DNA of 64,000 bases from Paracoccaceae bacterium (GCA_021647745.1 JAKIUB010000011.1:1-64000); one strand, 5' to 3'; numbered from the stretch's first letter, positions 7,119-17,213 are shown. Numbers and translations are program-made. Notes: a model not told the origin generated them from the letters alone.

Positions 7119-9662
7119 TTATTTAAAGGCATCGGCGGCAGAAGGGAGCGGCCTTGCGAGAAGGGCATCTATCCTTTCGGCCAATATCGCAAAGTGATAC
7201 CGCAATTCAGCCGTTTCTGCCGAAGCCGCCGCCGTGGTCAGGCGCTCTGACAGTTGTGGCAGCTCTTCTTTTGCCCAGCCGTAAAACGCGGTGCCAGCGC
7301 CAGTGGCGGAGCTTATCAAGGTCGCGTTAGGGTCTTCTCCCGAAAGCGTTGCGGTCAGCATGGGAATAATCTGGTTTCGTGTGGCAGGGCTTGAAAAGAT
7401 CATTGCCGTACTAACCATGAAAGCTGCTTGCATAGTTTGCTCCGAACGGGTCGGATCAGTCAAATTGGCAAATATCACATCCTCCAGATCCGTTGCGAAT
7501 TCGACGACGCTATAAGCCTCGGGGTCTTGCCTGTGTTGCATTTCGAGCAAAGCCAATTTCGAGCCAGCCATCAATTGCAGCAAAATAAGCTCTCTGTTTC
7601 CATCGATAAGCCGCAAATAGCCAGCCGGATCAAGAAGCCTTATGATCGAAGGTTCCTCAAGTGCATCAAGGGATTGCACCCCTTCACCAACAAGATAGCG
7701 AACCGCGTCTTTCTGCTCTTCACGAGAGACAAACTGATAGCGCGGGTTTTCACCGGGCGTGTTTTCCACCCCGCCGACAAGAGACATTACCGAAGTTAGA
7801 AACCCAACCATAGTCCCACTAGCGGAGTTATAGACCAAGCGAATATTGTCAACATCTCCGCCGGTTGCTTCTGTCAGGTTTTCCAGCGTGGCCCGCAGGC
7901 GCAGAATGCCCAGACGGGTTGCCTCTACACGGTCGGCACCGGTATTTTCCCGCTGAAGCCGCGGGTCAAATTGCCAGCGCGATTCTGATGGCGCTTCGTT
8001 AGCAGCCCAACGCAGCTCTCTGTCTTTGGTGGCTGCTTTTGCCTGATCGGACAAAATTTGCGCGACCTCTTCCGGGGATTTGTCGGGGAAGGTCTGATAA
8101 CCCCATTTGATCGCAAAACGGTCATATGCTCCGATACCGGGAACAAAGCTGGTAACGCCATCACCGGGCTGAGCTGCCTGATTAAACCGCCCGTAAGCCA
8201 TAATAGATGGGGCGGCTCCGTTTTCATTGGCAAATTCAGGGTCGCGCTGCTCTGCGGTGGTATAGGCGGTGGAGGCCAGATGGTTATGGCGCAGGCCAAG
8301 CGTATGCCCAACCTCGTGTGCCACGATATAGGCCAGCAACTGGCCCATCTTTTCCTCGGATAGCGGGTAGCTGGCCGCGTCCGGGTCTACCGTGCTGTGC
8401 ATAGAGAAGTAGTAAGGGGCGAAAAAATCAAAAACCTGGGGCCAAAGCAAAATATGCGCACCAAGGATTTCCCCTGTTCTGGGGTCGATTGTGACTGGGC
8501 CGGTAGCATTTTCAAAGGCTTGCGGCAACCAGCGAATAACATTAATTCGGGTATCTTCGGCTGACCAGTCAGGGTCTTCTTCAATGCTAGGCGCATTGCG
8601 CGCAATGATCGCATTGGTGAAACCGGCTTCCTCAAAGGCGGACTGCCAAGACTCGACAGCGTCCTTGATATAGGGGCGCCAGCGATCAGGCACACCGCGC
8701 CCGATATAATAGACAATCGGCTCCACCGGATCGCTTGGTCCTTCAACGCTCGGATCGGCTTTTTCCAGCCTGTGGCGAATAATATATGCCTTTGAGGTGG
8801 CCGCATTTTCGCCACCAAACTCGGCAAAACTTGTCTCGAAAAATCCGACCTGATCATCAAACGCGCGCGGTTCCATCTGGTTGACGGGAAGTAGCGACAG
8901 CGTGTGGCCCACAACTATCGATACGGCTGTGCCTTCGACGTCAATAAAGGTTAATTGCGACCGGATAGAAATATTTCCCTCAAAGGACTTGGCGGATTCG
9001 ATGTAGGAACGGTCGGGGTCGGCCGCAATTACAGCCACACCGGCCGTGCTCAGGTAAGTGCTGGTCGATAGCGGGTTGCCCATATCGCCGGTGAAAACCG
9101 ACGTGAGATCAACAAGAACTGTACCGTCTTCATTCTCGGCCAGAATATCAAAGCTGAACAAAATCCCCCCAAGCCGGACATCGCCAACCGACATCTGGAG
9201 CGGAGAAAGTTTGAGGTCAGCTTCATAGTTTGTATCCAGAGGATCGCCAGCAGGCTGTGCCGCGATGCGCTTGGAGAATTCCCCTCCCATATCGCGGATA
9301 AATACTTTACTTCCTCTACGCTCCAGCCGAACAACGGTCTCGCCAACGGCATTCCCGCCTTGGCTGACAGCTTGTGGAGGCAGCTTCACGGCCTCGGCAT
9401 ACCAGTGGATAAGCTGCCCGAAGACCGCCGGATTGATAACCATCACGGTGCTGCCATCAATGGAATAAAGCTGCGCGGGGCCTTCGCCAAGCTTCTCGGC
9501 GGTAGCCAGCAGAGCCTCGATTGTGACCGCGGCGGCGGCTTCTTCGGCTGCACCGGCTTCTGCGGCTTCTGCGGGCGCGGCATCCTGCGCAAGTGATGGC
9601 TGGAATAGCAAAGATAGCAAAAGAGCCATCGTGACAGCAAATGTTGAAGGTATTCGAAGCAT
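7119..9662 (-). CDS. secreted zinc-dependent metalloprotease (DUF5117/DUF4953 type)
   Basis: An 847-residue protein with an N-terminal signal peptide (hydrophobic LLLSLLFQPSLAQ, cleavage near residue 25) followed by an Ala/Glu-rich stretch. The metzincin zinc site HEVGHTLGLRHN has its histidines at residues 449, 453 and 459, with an APSIMAYGRF Met-turn-like segment downstream. The large N-terminal beta-rich region and the C-terminal helical region fit the bacterial family with DUF5117/DUF5118 and a DUF4953-type catalytic domain. It is probably exported to the periplasm or outside; the substrate is unknown. Monocistronic, ending in a strong hairpin; no secretion genes adjoin it. Confidence 0.85.
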   Translation of the reverse strand: MLRIPSTFAVTMALLLSLLFQPSLAQDAAPAEAAEAGAAEEAAAAVTIEALLATAEKLGEGPAQLYSIDGSTVMVINPAVFGQLIHWYAEAVKLPPQAVSQGGNAVGETVVRLERRGSKVFIRDMGGEFSKRIAAQPAGDPLDTNYEADLKLSPLQMSVGDVRLGGILFSFDILAENEDGTVLVDLTSVFTGDMGNPLSTSTYLSTAGVAVIAADPDRSYIESAKSFEGNISIRSQLTFIDVEGTAVSIVVGHTLSLLPVNQMEPRAFDDQVGFFETSFAEFGGENAATSKAYIIRHRLEKADPSVEGPSDPVEPIVYYIGRGVPDRWRPYIKDAVESWQSAFEEAGFTNAIIARNAPSIEEDPDWSAEDTRINVIRWLPQAFENATGPVTIDPRTGEILGAHILLWPQVFDFFAPYYFSMHSTVDPDAASYPLSEEKMGQLLAYIVAHEVGHTLGLRHNHLASTAYTTAEQRDPEFANENGAAPSIMAYGRFNQAAQPGDGVTSFVPGIGAYDRFAIKWGYQTFPDKSPEEVAQILSDQAKAATKDRELRWAANEAPSESRWQFDPRLQRENTGADRVEATRLGILRLRATLENLTEATGGDVDNIRLVYNSASGTMVGFLTSVMSLVGGVENTPGENPRYQFVSREEQKDAVRYLVGEGVQSLDALEEPSIIRLLDPAGYLRLIDGNRELILLQLMAGSKLALLEMQHRQDPEAYSVVEFATDLEDVIFANLTDPTRSEQTMQAAFMVSTAMIFSSPATRNQIIPMLTATLSGEDPNATLISSATGAGTAFYGWAKEELPQLSERLTTAAASAETAELRYHFAILAERIDALLARPLPSAADAFK

Positions 9663-9804
9663 AGGATATCCCCTGAAAAAATTGTTGTTATTCGGTTTTT
9701 ATTTGCGAAACACTATAGCACAGGGTTTTCCCATAACAACATTTTTCCACCTTGGGGGGAGGTGGTAACGAAAATTTGCAATTCGGAATAGGCGAGGATT
9801 TCAG

Positions 9805-10593
9805 CTAGCTTGGGCAGCCCTGAATTTCAACAGCACGGTTATTGCCAAAAACAGAAACAACCAATGCGTCATTGTCCATGTCCTTGTCATCTCCCACATA
9901 AAACCTGATCGGGGCGGTGGCACGAATGGCGGTCCCGCTAGTGGTTGATAAGGCAAGGTCTACCCATATTTCCTGTGTGCCGTATTCTATCACCGTATAT
10001 GGCGCGTCAAACGCTTGGGTAAATTCCATATCGGCCGTTATTTCAAAGCCCTTTCCCTTGGGGCCAACTGCGCAGGAAATACTGCGTAGTCCTGCTGCCT
10101 CTCCCGTTACCGGTGCCTTGAGCAAGGCTGCCTCGATCAGCGCCACCCCCTCGCCAGCGCTACCATCCAGACGGGCCAGAAACACCGATTGCGCCGGAAG
10201 GCATATTTCCGAACACACCCCGAAATTCAGGCGAAGCACAATCCGCACGGGGCCGTCTGTTGCGGGGCTGATGTGAATTGGCAGCACAAAACGGTCAGAA
10301 TACCCCAATGTGATCATGCCGCCCTGGTCGATTACCTCGGGGGTTGGCCAGTCAAAGCTGACCTCGCCGATATTGTCGGAACCATCCCAGTTGAAGATCG
10401 GCGGCAGGCCCGCTGGCCCGGGCGAGCGCCAATAGGTTTTCCAGCCCTCGTTAAGGGTGAACTCCAGCGCTACGCGGTAGCTGCCATCTTCCTGCTGCCA
10501 GCCCTTCAGCAGCTTGACTGAACCGTAATCCATATTTTGGGCAAAGGCGGCGGCGGGCAAAAGCAAAAACATCAAAATCAGGCGTATCAGCAT
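9805..10593 (-). CDS. DsbD N-terminal domain (DsbD-alpha) protein, periplasmic
   Basis: A 262-residue exported protein with signal peptide MLIRLILMFLLLPAAAFAQ. It carries the DsbD-alpha-like immunoglobulin fold: LNEGWKTYWRSPGPAGLPP, DWPTPEVI, LGYSDRFVLP and a Cys pair in FGVCSEICLPA (spacing CxxxC) at the position of the redox cysteines of the DsbD N-domain. No transmembrane DsbD-beta or thioredoxin domain follows, so this is a stand-alone N-domain, common in alphaproteobacteria next to YqgE. It may pass electrons to periplasmic partners. Divergent from the yqgE-like gene. Confidence 0.82.
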   Translation of the reverse strand: MLIRLILMFLLLPAAAFAQNMDYGSVKLLKGWQQEDGSYRVALEFTLNEGWKTYWRSPGPAGLPPIFNWDGSDNIGEVSFDWPTPEVIDQGGMITLGYSDRFVLPIHISPATDGPVRIVLRLNFGVCSEICLPAQSVFLARLDGSAGEGVALIEAALLKAPVTGEAAGLRSISCAVGPKGKGFEITADMEFTQAFDAPYTVIEYGTQEIWVDLALSTTSGTAIRATAPIRFYVGDDKDMDNDALVVSVFGNNRAVEIQGCPS

Positions 10594-10707
10594 AAAATCC
10601 TCTAAAATATGTTCCGTTGATCAATAGCGGGTTTTTCCTAAAGGAAAAGTCACAAAATTGCGAGGCTTTGGCTTGAATAACCTGCAGTGGGAGCACATTG
10701 TAGAGAT

Positions 10708-11289
10708 ATGAAAAACCCAACCTCTGAAGATGTGCCGTTTCTGGATGGTAAATTACTGGTCGCCATGCCCGGCATGGGCGATCCGCGCTTTGACAAGGCG
10801 GTGGTGTTTATCTGCGCCCATTCACCCGAGGGGGCGATGGGGCTGATTATAAACAAACCTGCCGAGCGGCTAAAGTTTGACGACCTGATGACCCAGCTCG
10901 GTATCGACTGGGATGGCGAGCTGGCCTCGCCTCCCGTGCACCACGGCGGGCCGGTGGAGCACGGGCGCGGCTTTGTTTTGCACTCGCGCGATTACGAATC
11001 CGAAGGATCTTCGATGAAGATCGGTGACAATTTCGGCATGACCGCCACACTGGATATTCTCACGGATATCGCGCTGGGCAAAGGCCCGAAACGGGCGCTT
11101 TTGGCGCTGGGCTACACCGGCTGGGCACCTGGCCAGCTGGAGGCCGAATTGCAGGCCAATGGCTGGCTGATCTCCGAAACAGACCCGGAGCTGGTTTTTG
11201 CTACCAAGGATAGCGAAAAGTGGCAGCAGGCCATCAAAGGGCTAGGCATCGACCCGCGTATGCTGAGTGCTGACGGCGGACGAGCCTGA
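10708..11289 (+). CDS. YqgE/AlgH family protein
   Basis: About 193 residues with the diagnostic blocks FLDGKLLVAMPGMGDPRF near the start, AVVFICAHSPEGAMGLIINK, and VHHGGPVEHGRGFVLHS in the middle, then LALGYTGWAPGQLEAEL. The molecular function of the YqgE/AlgH family is not established. A GTG at 10687 is in frame, but the ATG at 10708 gives the usual family N-terminus. It is divergent from the DsbD-alpha protein gene, an arrangement often seen in Rhodobacterales. Confidence 0.9.
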   Translation: MKNPTSEDVPFLDGKLLVAMPGMGDPRFDKAVVFICAHSPEGAMGLIINKPAERLKFDDLMTQLGIDWDGELASPPVHHGGPVEHGRGFVLHSRDYESEGSSMKIGDNFGMTATLDILTDIALGKGPKRALLALGYTGWAPGQLEAELQANGWLISETDPELVFATKDSEKWQQAIKGLGIDPRMLSADGGRA

Positions 11290-11449
11290 TATCTTTTTTC
11301 CGGCCTATCTTTTTTTTCGGCCTGAAGAAGAGTACAGGATAGCCGCGCGCCTACGGTTGCGCCCGTTACAAGCACGGTTTGACGCCGCGTTTTGCTTGCC
11401 GAGCGCGCCATTGCCCCATAAGTTGGTATGAAACCAACCGGAGACCAAG

Positions 11450-13129
11450 ATGGCTTATCGCGCACCCGTATCGGAAATCACCTTTTTGCTCGAAAACGTG
11501 CTGAACGGCGCACGACTGGGAGAAACTTCGCGCTTTGCCGAAGCTTCGCTTGAAACCGCGGGAGCTATTCTCGAGGAGGCCGCAAAGCTCGCCGAGGGGG
11601 TGATCGCGCCGCTAAATCGTATTGGAGACGAACAGGGCGCCACGTTTGAAAACGGGGTAGTGCGCTGCTCGCCGGGGTTTCGCGAGGGGTATCAAGCGTT
11701 GGCAACCGGTGGCTGGGTCGGCATGAACGGGCCGGAGGCGTATGGCGGCATGGGCATGCCGATGGCGCTGACCGTGGCGGTCAACGAGATAATGTCGTCA
11801 GCCTGCCTTGCACTGGCGCTCAACCCTTTGATGACGCAGGGGCAAATAGAGGCGTTCGAGCATCATGCTTCGGATACGCTAAAAGATATTTATCTTGAAA
11901 AGCTGGTTTCGGGCCAGTGGACCGGCACCATGAACCTGACCGAGCCACAAGCGGGCAGCGATGTCGGTGCGCTTTCCACCAAGGCGGTCGATAATGGCGA
12001 TGGCAGCTACGCCATCACGGGCCAGAAGATATTTATAAGCTGGGGCGACCACGACGTGGCCGAAAACATCATTCACCTCGTGCTGGCGCGCTTGCCGGGC
12101 GCGGCAGTGGGCACACGGGGGATATCGCTTTTTGTGGTGCCGAAATTTATCCCCGATGATGCGGGCAAGCCCGGTGCCGCCAATGCTTTGCATGCGGTTA
12201 GCCTTGAGCACAAGATGGGCCTGCATGGCTCGCCCACCGCCGTGATGGCCTTCGAGGGCGCAACCGGCTGGATGGTTGGCGAGGAAAACGGCGGCATGGC
12301 GGCGATGTTTACCATGATGAACAACGCCCGCCTTGGTGTGGGCATTCAGGGGCTTTCACAGGCCGAGGCCGCCTATCAACTCGCGCTTGAATACGCCCAT
12401 GAGCGCCAGCAAGGCCATACCCCGCTGGACGGAGAGCGCGCCATTATCGGCCATGCCGATGTGCGCCGAAACCTGATGACCATGAAAGCCCTCACCCAAA
12501 TCAGCCGTGCCATCTGCCTTGATACCGCGCTTAGCCTTGATCTGGCGCGCGCCAACAAAGATAGCACCCAAGCCGCCCGCGCGGCGTTTCTCACGCCGAT
12601 CGCCAAGGCCTTTGGTACTGATATTGGCTGTCAGGTCGCCGAGCTTGGCGTGCAGGTGCATGGTGGCATGGGCTATATCGAGGAAACCGGCGCCGCGCAA
12701 TATTACCGCGATGTGCGGGTAACAGCGATCTATGAAGGCACCAACGGTATTCAGGCGATGGATATGGTGGGGCGTAAGCTCAAGGATGGTGGAAAGGCGG
12801 CGCGGAGCCTTTTAGGCGAAATCAGGGCAACAGCCGCCAAAGATGGCCCGCATCCACGCCTAGATGCTGCCGTTGACCACCTAGAAGCCGCAACGGACTG
12901 GATGCTGAAAGCCGACCTCAATGACCGCTTTGCCGGGGCCGCGCCCTATCTGCGCGCCTTTGCCCTTGCGCTTGGCGGGCACTATTTGCTGCGCGCGGCG
13001 CAGGCGGATAGCGCGCGCATGCCGCTCGCGGCCTTTCACATTCGGCAGCTAATGATACAGGTCGCCCCGTTTTGTGAGGCCGCCTGCGAAGGTGCCGCCC
13101 CGCTTTATGCCGATCCGTTGATGGTATAG
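11450..13129 (+). CDS. acyl-CoA dehydrogenase, DmdC-like long form
   Basis: A 559-residue FAD flavoenzyme. It opens with MAYRAPVSEITFLLENVL, the signature of the long acyl-CoA dehydrogenases with an extra N-terminal segment and a ~120-residue C-terminal extension. Core motifs: MNLTEPQAGSDVG (FAD/substrate loop), ITGQKIFISWGDHD, VQVHGGMGYIEETGAAQYYRD and the catalytic-glutamate segment AIYEGTNGIQAMD. This form includes 3-methylmercaptopropionyl-CoA dehydrogenase (DmdC) but also general acyl-CoA dehydrogenases, so the substrate is inferred only. Its stop is 13 bases from the convergent glutaryl-CoA dehydrogenase stop. Confidence 0.85.
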   Translation: MAYRAPVSEITFLLENVLNGARLGETSRFAEASLETAGAILEEAAKLAEGVIAPLNRIGDEQGATFENGVVRCSPGFREGYQALATGGWVGMNGPEAYGGMGMPMALTVAVNEIMSSACLALALNPLMTQGQIEAFEHHASDTLKDIYLEKLVSGQWTGTMNLTEPQAGSDVGALSTKAVDNGDGSYAITGQKIFISWGDHDVAENIIHLVLARLPGAAVGTRGISLFVVPKFIPDDAGKPGAANALHAVSLEHKMGLHGSPTAVMAFEGATGWMVGEENGGMAAMFTMMNNARLGVGIQGLSQAEAAYQLALEYAHERQQGHTPLDGERAIIGHADVRRNLMTMKALTQISRAICLDTALSLDLARANKDSTQAARAAFLTPIAKAFGTDIGCQVAELGVQVHGGMGYIEETGAAQYYRDVRVTAIYEGTNGIQAMDMVGRKLKDGGKAARSLLGEIRATAAKDGPHPRLDAAVDHLEAATDWMLKADLNDRFAGAAPYLRAFALALGGHYLLRAAQADSARMPLAAFHIRQLMIQVAPFCEAACEGAAPLYADPLMV

Positions 13130-13142
13130 CCGCGTATCGGTA

Positions 13143-14357
13143 TCAGAAAAATGCCTGAAGGCCGGTTTGGGCGCGGCCCAGGATCAGGGCATGCACATCG
13201 TGTGCGCCCTCATAGGTATTGACGGTTTCAAGGTTGAGCATATGGCGCATCACCTGAAACTCTTCCGAAATACCGTTGCCACCATGCATGTCGCGAGCCA
13301 TACGGGTGATGTCGAGCGCCTTGCCACAATTATTGCGCTTGATCATCGAGATCATTTCGGGCGCAGCGCGGCCCTCGTCCATCAAGCGCCCGACGCGCAG
13401 GCTGGCTTGCAGGCCGAGGGTAATTTCGGTTTGCATATCGGCGAGTTTTTTCTGGTAAAGCTGGGTGCCGGCCAGCGGCTTGCCGAATTGCACCCGGTCC
13501 AGCCCGTATTGCCGCGCGGCGTGCCAGCAGAATTCGGCCGCGCCCAGCACCCCCCAGCTGATGCCGTAGCGGGCGCGGTTCAGGCAGCCAAACGGGCCTT
13601 TCAGGCCTTCGACGTTCGGCAGCAGCGCATCTTCGCCGACCTCGACATCCTGCATCACGATCTCGCCGGTGATCGAAGCGCGCAAGGATAGTTTACCGCC
13701 GATTTTGGGGGTTGAAAGCCCTTTCATGCCCTTTTCAAGCACAAAGCCTTTGATCTTGCCACCATGCGCCTCCGATTTGGCCCAGATCACAAAAACATCG
13801 GCAATCGGGCTATTGGATATCCACATTTTGGAGCCATTCAGCACATAACCGCCATCAACGGCTTTGGCGGTGGTTTTCATGCCGCCGGGGTCGGAGCCGG
13901 CATCGGGTTCGGTCAGGCCAAAGCAGCCGATCCATTCACCGCTAGCCAGCTTGGGCAGGTATTTTTGCCGCTGCGCCTCGGTGCCATAGGCGTAGATCGG
14001 ATACATCACAAGGCTACTCTGCACCGACATCATCGAGCGATAGCCGCTATCGACCCGCTCGACCTCGCGCGCCACCAAACCATAGGAAACATAGCTGCCC
14101 GACAGCCCGCCATATTCTTCCGGGAGAGTAATACCAAGCAGGCCCATTTCGCCCATTTCGGCAAAAATATCAGGGTCGATGATCTCGTCGCGATAGGCTT
14201 TGATGATGCGGGGTTGCAGCTTTTCCTGCGCATAGGCGCGAGCTGCGTCGCGCATCATCCGCTCTTCGCCCGAAAGCTGGTCATCAAACAAAAACGCATC
14301 TTCCCAGTTAAAGGAAGCCAGTGAAGGGGCGCTTTGCGGGCTAAGTTCGTGGGCCAT
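13143..14357 (-). CDS. gcdH: glutaryl-CoA dehydrogenase
   Basis: About 404 residues; it oxidises and decarboxylates glutaryl-CoA to crotonyl-CoA in lysine and tryptophan breakdown. Diagnostic blocks are [20 protein letters not shown] at the start, [38 protein letters not shown], and the end [16 protein letters not shown], where the Glu near residue 383 is the catalytic base. An ATG two codons upstream (14363) is too close to the AAAGGA ribosome binding site, so I prefer 14357. A saccharopine dehydrogenase-like gene at 49.4 kb and this gene could both serve lysine metabolism, though they are unlinked. Confidence 0.9.
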   Translation of the reverse strand: MAHELSPQSAPSLASFNWEDAFLFDDQLSGEERMMRDAARAYAQEKLQPRIIKAYRDEIIDPDIFAEMGEMGLLGITLPEEYGGLSGSYVSYGLVAREVERVDSGYRSMMSVQSSLVMYPIYAYGTEAQRQKYLPKLASGEWIGCFGLTEPDAGSDPGGMKTTAKAVDGGYVLNGSKMWISNSPIADVFVIWAKSEAHGGKIKGFVLEKGMKGLSTPKIGGKLSLRASITGEIVMQDVEVGEDALLPNVEGLKGPFGCLNRARYGISWGVLGAAEFCWHAARQYGLDRVQFGKPLAGTQLYQKKLADMQTEITLGLQASLRVGRLMDEGRAAPEMISMIKRNNCGKALDITRMARDMHGGNGISEEFQVMRHMLNLETVNTYEGAHDVHALILGRAQTGLQAFF

Positions 14358-14418
14358 AACCATTCCTTTTGGAGAGTGTATGGCCCAGATGTATCAGGTT
14401 AAAACCCGCTGGCAATAG

Positions 14419-15144
14419 CTATTCTTCGCCATCGCCCTTGGGCAGATTGAACAGGCTGTCGGCGTCGATCACCTTTTCTTTCACCGGCTTTTCTCCAAGT
14501 GCGAAGTTTTCCAGCCCCGAAACATTGGACGGCATCGGGCGGTCTTCTTCCATTTGCAGGCTTTGCTCGGTCGAGACCAGCTTCATGCGTTCTTCGTCAC
14601 TCATCACTTCGCCGTTTTTGGCCAGCTTGGCGGCGGCTTTGGCCACAACCGTGTCCAGCTCGATCTGGCGGCACATGCCCAGCGCTACCGGGTCAATCGG
14701 CTGGATATTGCTGATATTCCAGTGGGTGCGCTCGCGGATCGCCATGATCGTCGGCTTGGTGGTGCCCACCAGCTTGGATATCTGCCCATCGGTCAGCTCG
14801 GGGTGGAACTTGACCAGCCATGCAATCGCTGCCGGGCGATCTTGCCGCTTGGAAAGCGGGGTATAGCGCGGGCCTTTGCGTTTCATCTCGCCCTCGGAGG
14901 CGGGGTTATACATTAGCTCGATCTTGGCCTTGGGGTCAGCCTCGCAGCGCTTTATCTCTTCTGCACTGAGCTGCTTGTTGGCAACGGGGTCAAACCCCTT
15001 CACACCTATTGCAACTTCACCATCGGCAATGCCGTTCACTTCCAGCTCGTGCAGGCCGGTAAAGGCAGCGATCTGTTTAAAATCCAGCGTAGTGTTATCG
15101 ATCAACCACACGGCGGTGGCTTTTGGCATCAGGGGCAGGGCCAT
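14419..15144 (-). CDS. trcR: cell cycle transcriptional regulator TrcR (DUF1013)
   Basis: A 241-residue DUF1013 protein that is nearly universal in alphaproteobacteria. It begins MALPLMPKATAVWLIDNT, continues with FTGLHELEVNGIADGEVAIG, and has a helix-turn-helix-like segment LTDGQISKLVGTTKPTIMAI near residues 135-160. The C-terminal ~70 residues are acidic and low in complexity. Homologues are described as cell-cycle regulators that associate with RNA polymerase at promoters. It sits divergent to RNase T2 with about 100 bases between the starts. Confidence 0.88.
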   Translation of the reverse strand: MALPLMPKATAVWLIDNTTLDFKQIAAFTGLHELEVNGIADGEVAIGVKGFDPVANKQLSAEEIKRCEADPKAKIELMYNPASEGEMKRKGPRYTPLSKRQDRPAAIAWLVKFHPELTDGQISKLVGTTKPTIMAIRERTHWNISNIQPIDPVALGMCRQIELDTVVAKAAAKLAKNGEVMSDEERMKLVSTEQSLQMEEDRPMPSNVSGLENFALGEKPVKEKVIDADSLFNLPKGDGEE

Positions 15145-15245
15145 GGCAAAATCCTTTAATCACGGTTCATCCAGTGCCGAAAACTCGGGTGCGCCAAGCG
15201 CTATTTGAGGTTTTCGTAGGGGGAATTATCCTCTATATAGGGGCT

Positions 15246-15896
15246 ATGATGCAAATGATAAAGAGCTTTTGTTGCGCCGCCTTTCTTGCGCTTTCCGCCA
15301 CGCCGGTTTTTGCCGGGAGTGATCCGGCCGGAGAGTTTGATTACTATGTGCTCGCCCTTAGCTGGACCCCGAGCTGGTGTGAGGAAGCGGGCGATACCCG
15401 CAATGCGCCCCAGTGCGAAAACAATGCCGGCTACGGCTTTGCGGTGCATGGGCTTTGGCCGCAATATGAGGCTGGCTGGCCGAGTTATTGCCGCACCGGG
15501 GCGCGCGATCCAACCCGCGGCCAGACCAACGCAATGGCAGATCTAATGGGGTCTGGTGGCTCGGCGTGGTATCAATGGAAAAAGCACGGGCGCTGTGCGG
15601 GGCTGCCGGCAGATGAATATTTTGATACCGTGCGCGCGGCTTACGGGGCCGTGAACCGCCCCGACGTATTTCGCAACCTGCCCGACGGCATAGCGCTGCC
15701 CGCTTCGGTGGTAGAGGCCGCTTTCCTTGAGGCCAACCCCGATATGGTTGCGGATGGCGTGACGGTGACCTGCAAGGAAAGCCGCATTCAGGAAGTGCGG
15801 ATTTGCCTGAACAAAGACCTGAGCCCGCGCGCCTGCGGGGCCGATACCCTGCGCGATTGCACCCTGCAAGATGCGGTGATGGACCCGATTAGATAG
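15246..15896 (+). CDS. ribonuclease T2 family protein, secreted
   Basis: About 216 residues with a signal peptide (MMQMIKSFCCAAFLALSATPVFA). The first active-site block FAVHGLWPQYE (CAS I histidine) and SWTPSWCEE with WPSYC are typical of bacterial RNase T2. The second block reads WYQWKKHGRC where the consensus is HEWxKHG; the Lys and His are kept but the leading His and the Glu are Tyr and Gln. Several cysteines suggest periplasmic disulfides. The frame is open upstream to 15123, but that part lacks a signal peptide and overlaps the divergent trcR promoter, so I take the ATG at 15246. Confidence 0.85.
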   Translation: MMQMIKSFCCAAFLALSATPVFAGSDPAGEFDYYVLALSWTPSWCEEAGDTRNAPQCENNAGYGFAVHGLWPQYEAGWPSYCRTGARDPTRGQTNAMADLMGSGGSAWYQWKKHGRCAGLPADEYFDTVRAAYGAVNRPDVFRNLPDGIALPASVVEAAFLEANPDMVADGVTVTCKESRIQEVRICLNKDLSPRACGADTLRDCTLQDAVMDPIR

Positions 15897-15950
15897 CCAT
15901 GTTATTTCGCAGCGGGTGTGGTAAGAACGCACTATATCAGGAGACTTGAA

Positions 15951-17213
15951 TTGACAAGCACACCTACACCCCCCAATCGCTTTGATTCATTGGTCATTAT
16001 GGTAGCCACAATCACATTTGCGGGTGGCGTGCTGACCAGTGCGTTTGCGCCTGCTGTGGCAGGTGTTCTCATTGTGCTGGCAATTATTTCCGGGCTGGTT
16101 GCCCTGCCTTGGAGCCTTGGCTTGTTGCACAATTGCGGGCGGTCTTTCAAGATTTTCCTTGCGGGTGGCGGCCTTTTAACCCTGCTGATGGCAGGCAATG
16201 TTTTGGCAGGGCGGAGCAACGGCAAAGGCTACGAAATACTTCTGCTTTATGCTTTGCTGATCCCCTTGATACTGGCCCTGAGCCGTTATTTATCAAGCGT
16301 AAACCTTCCGGTTTGGCGTGCGCTTTTTTACCTTGCGGCGGCACAAATGGCCCTTATGGTTCCGGCCTCGTTTTTTCAGGTTTTTTACCTCGGTATTGGC
16401 CGCGCCCATGGCGCGATCAACGCCAATATATTTGCGCATCTGGTCGGGGCAAACGGCGGCCTTGTTTCGGTTTGGCTTTTTTGGCGCACATTGAAGCGGC
16501 CAAGCCTGAAGGCAGATGCGGGCCTGCTAATTTGGCAAATTATCATCATTTCAACACTATTTTTAGTCGGCACACGCGGGGTGATCATTGTCTACGTACC
16601 GCTGATTCTCGGGTTTGTCCTGATAGATATCTGGTATCGCCGCAAAATTGCCTGGGTGCCGCTGGCCTTTTCCGGCATCGCCATGGCCTATTTGCTGGTG
16701 CTGATCCTTGCCTCCGACAGGTTTGCGCTGGGCGCCACAGAAATCAACCTCGCCCTTTCTGACGGGCAGAATGTAGGCTCGATGGGCTTGCGGATCAGCA
16801 TGTGGGCCGAGAGCTGGCGCTTGATCAAAGAAAGCCCTGTTTTTGGCTACGGGTATTTTCGGTTCGATAATATCATGAGCCCCGACCTGATAAAGCTAAA
16901 GGGCTTTCCCCATGCCCATAACCAGCTGCTGAATTTCTGGCTGATGCTCGGTGTGGGCGGCCTGATTTTCATTCTGCTATTCCTAGGCCAAGCCATGGTC
17001 TCGGGCCTGCGCTTGTTTTTCAGCAAGAAATCTCCCGAGGCCGGCCTGGCGCTGGTCTGGCTCAGCGGCGGGTTTTTTGTATTCGGGCTTACCGACGTAT
17101 TTATGTTTCACAGCAACGCCGCCATTTACCTGACCGTCGTATTGGGCCTGCTCTATTTAGCAGAGCGCCCCGACCCCGCGTCTTTGCCAAGGGTCTCCGG
17201 GTCCAGCACATAA
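15951..17213 (+). CDS. O-antigen ligase/polymerase family membrane protein
   Basis: About 420 residues with ten or more hydrophobic helices and the Wzy_C/WaaL-type periplasmic loop: LRISMWAESWRLIKESPVFGYGY followed by FPHAHNQLLNFWLMLGVGGL. The pair R...G and the H-N-Q segment are characteristic of O-antigen ligases and polymerases, which join lipid-linked glycans in the periplasm. I choose the TTG at 15951 because AGGAG lies 7 bases upstream; the annotated frame also reads through from 15918. No other lipopolysaccharide cluster genes adjoin it, so the glycan is unknown. Its 3' end overlaps hslO by about 61 bases in convergent orientation. Confidence 0.82.
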   Translation: MTSTPTPPNRFDSLVIMVATITFAGGVLTSAFAPAVAGVLIVLAIISGLVALPWSLGLLHNCGRSFKIFLAGGGLLTLLMAGNVLAGRSNGKGYEILLLYALLIPLILALSRYLSSVNLPVWRALFYLAAAQMALMVPASFFQVFYLGIGRAHGAINANIFAHLVGANGGLVSVWLFWRTLKRPSLKADAGLLIWQIIIISTLFLVGTRGVIIVYVPLILGFVLIDIWYRRKIAWVPLAFSGIAMAYLLVLILASDRFALGATEINLALSDGQNVGSMGLRISMWAESWRLIKESPVFGYGYFRFDNIMSPDLIKLKGFPHAHNQLLNFWLMLGVGGLIFILLFLGQAMVSGLRLFFSKKSPEAGLALVWLSGGFFVFGLTDVFMFHSNAAIYLTVVLGLLYLAERPDPASLPRVSGSST

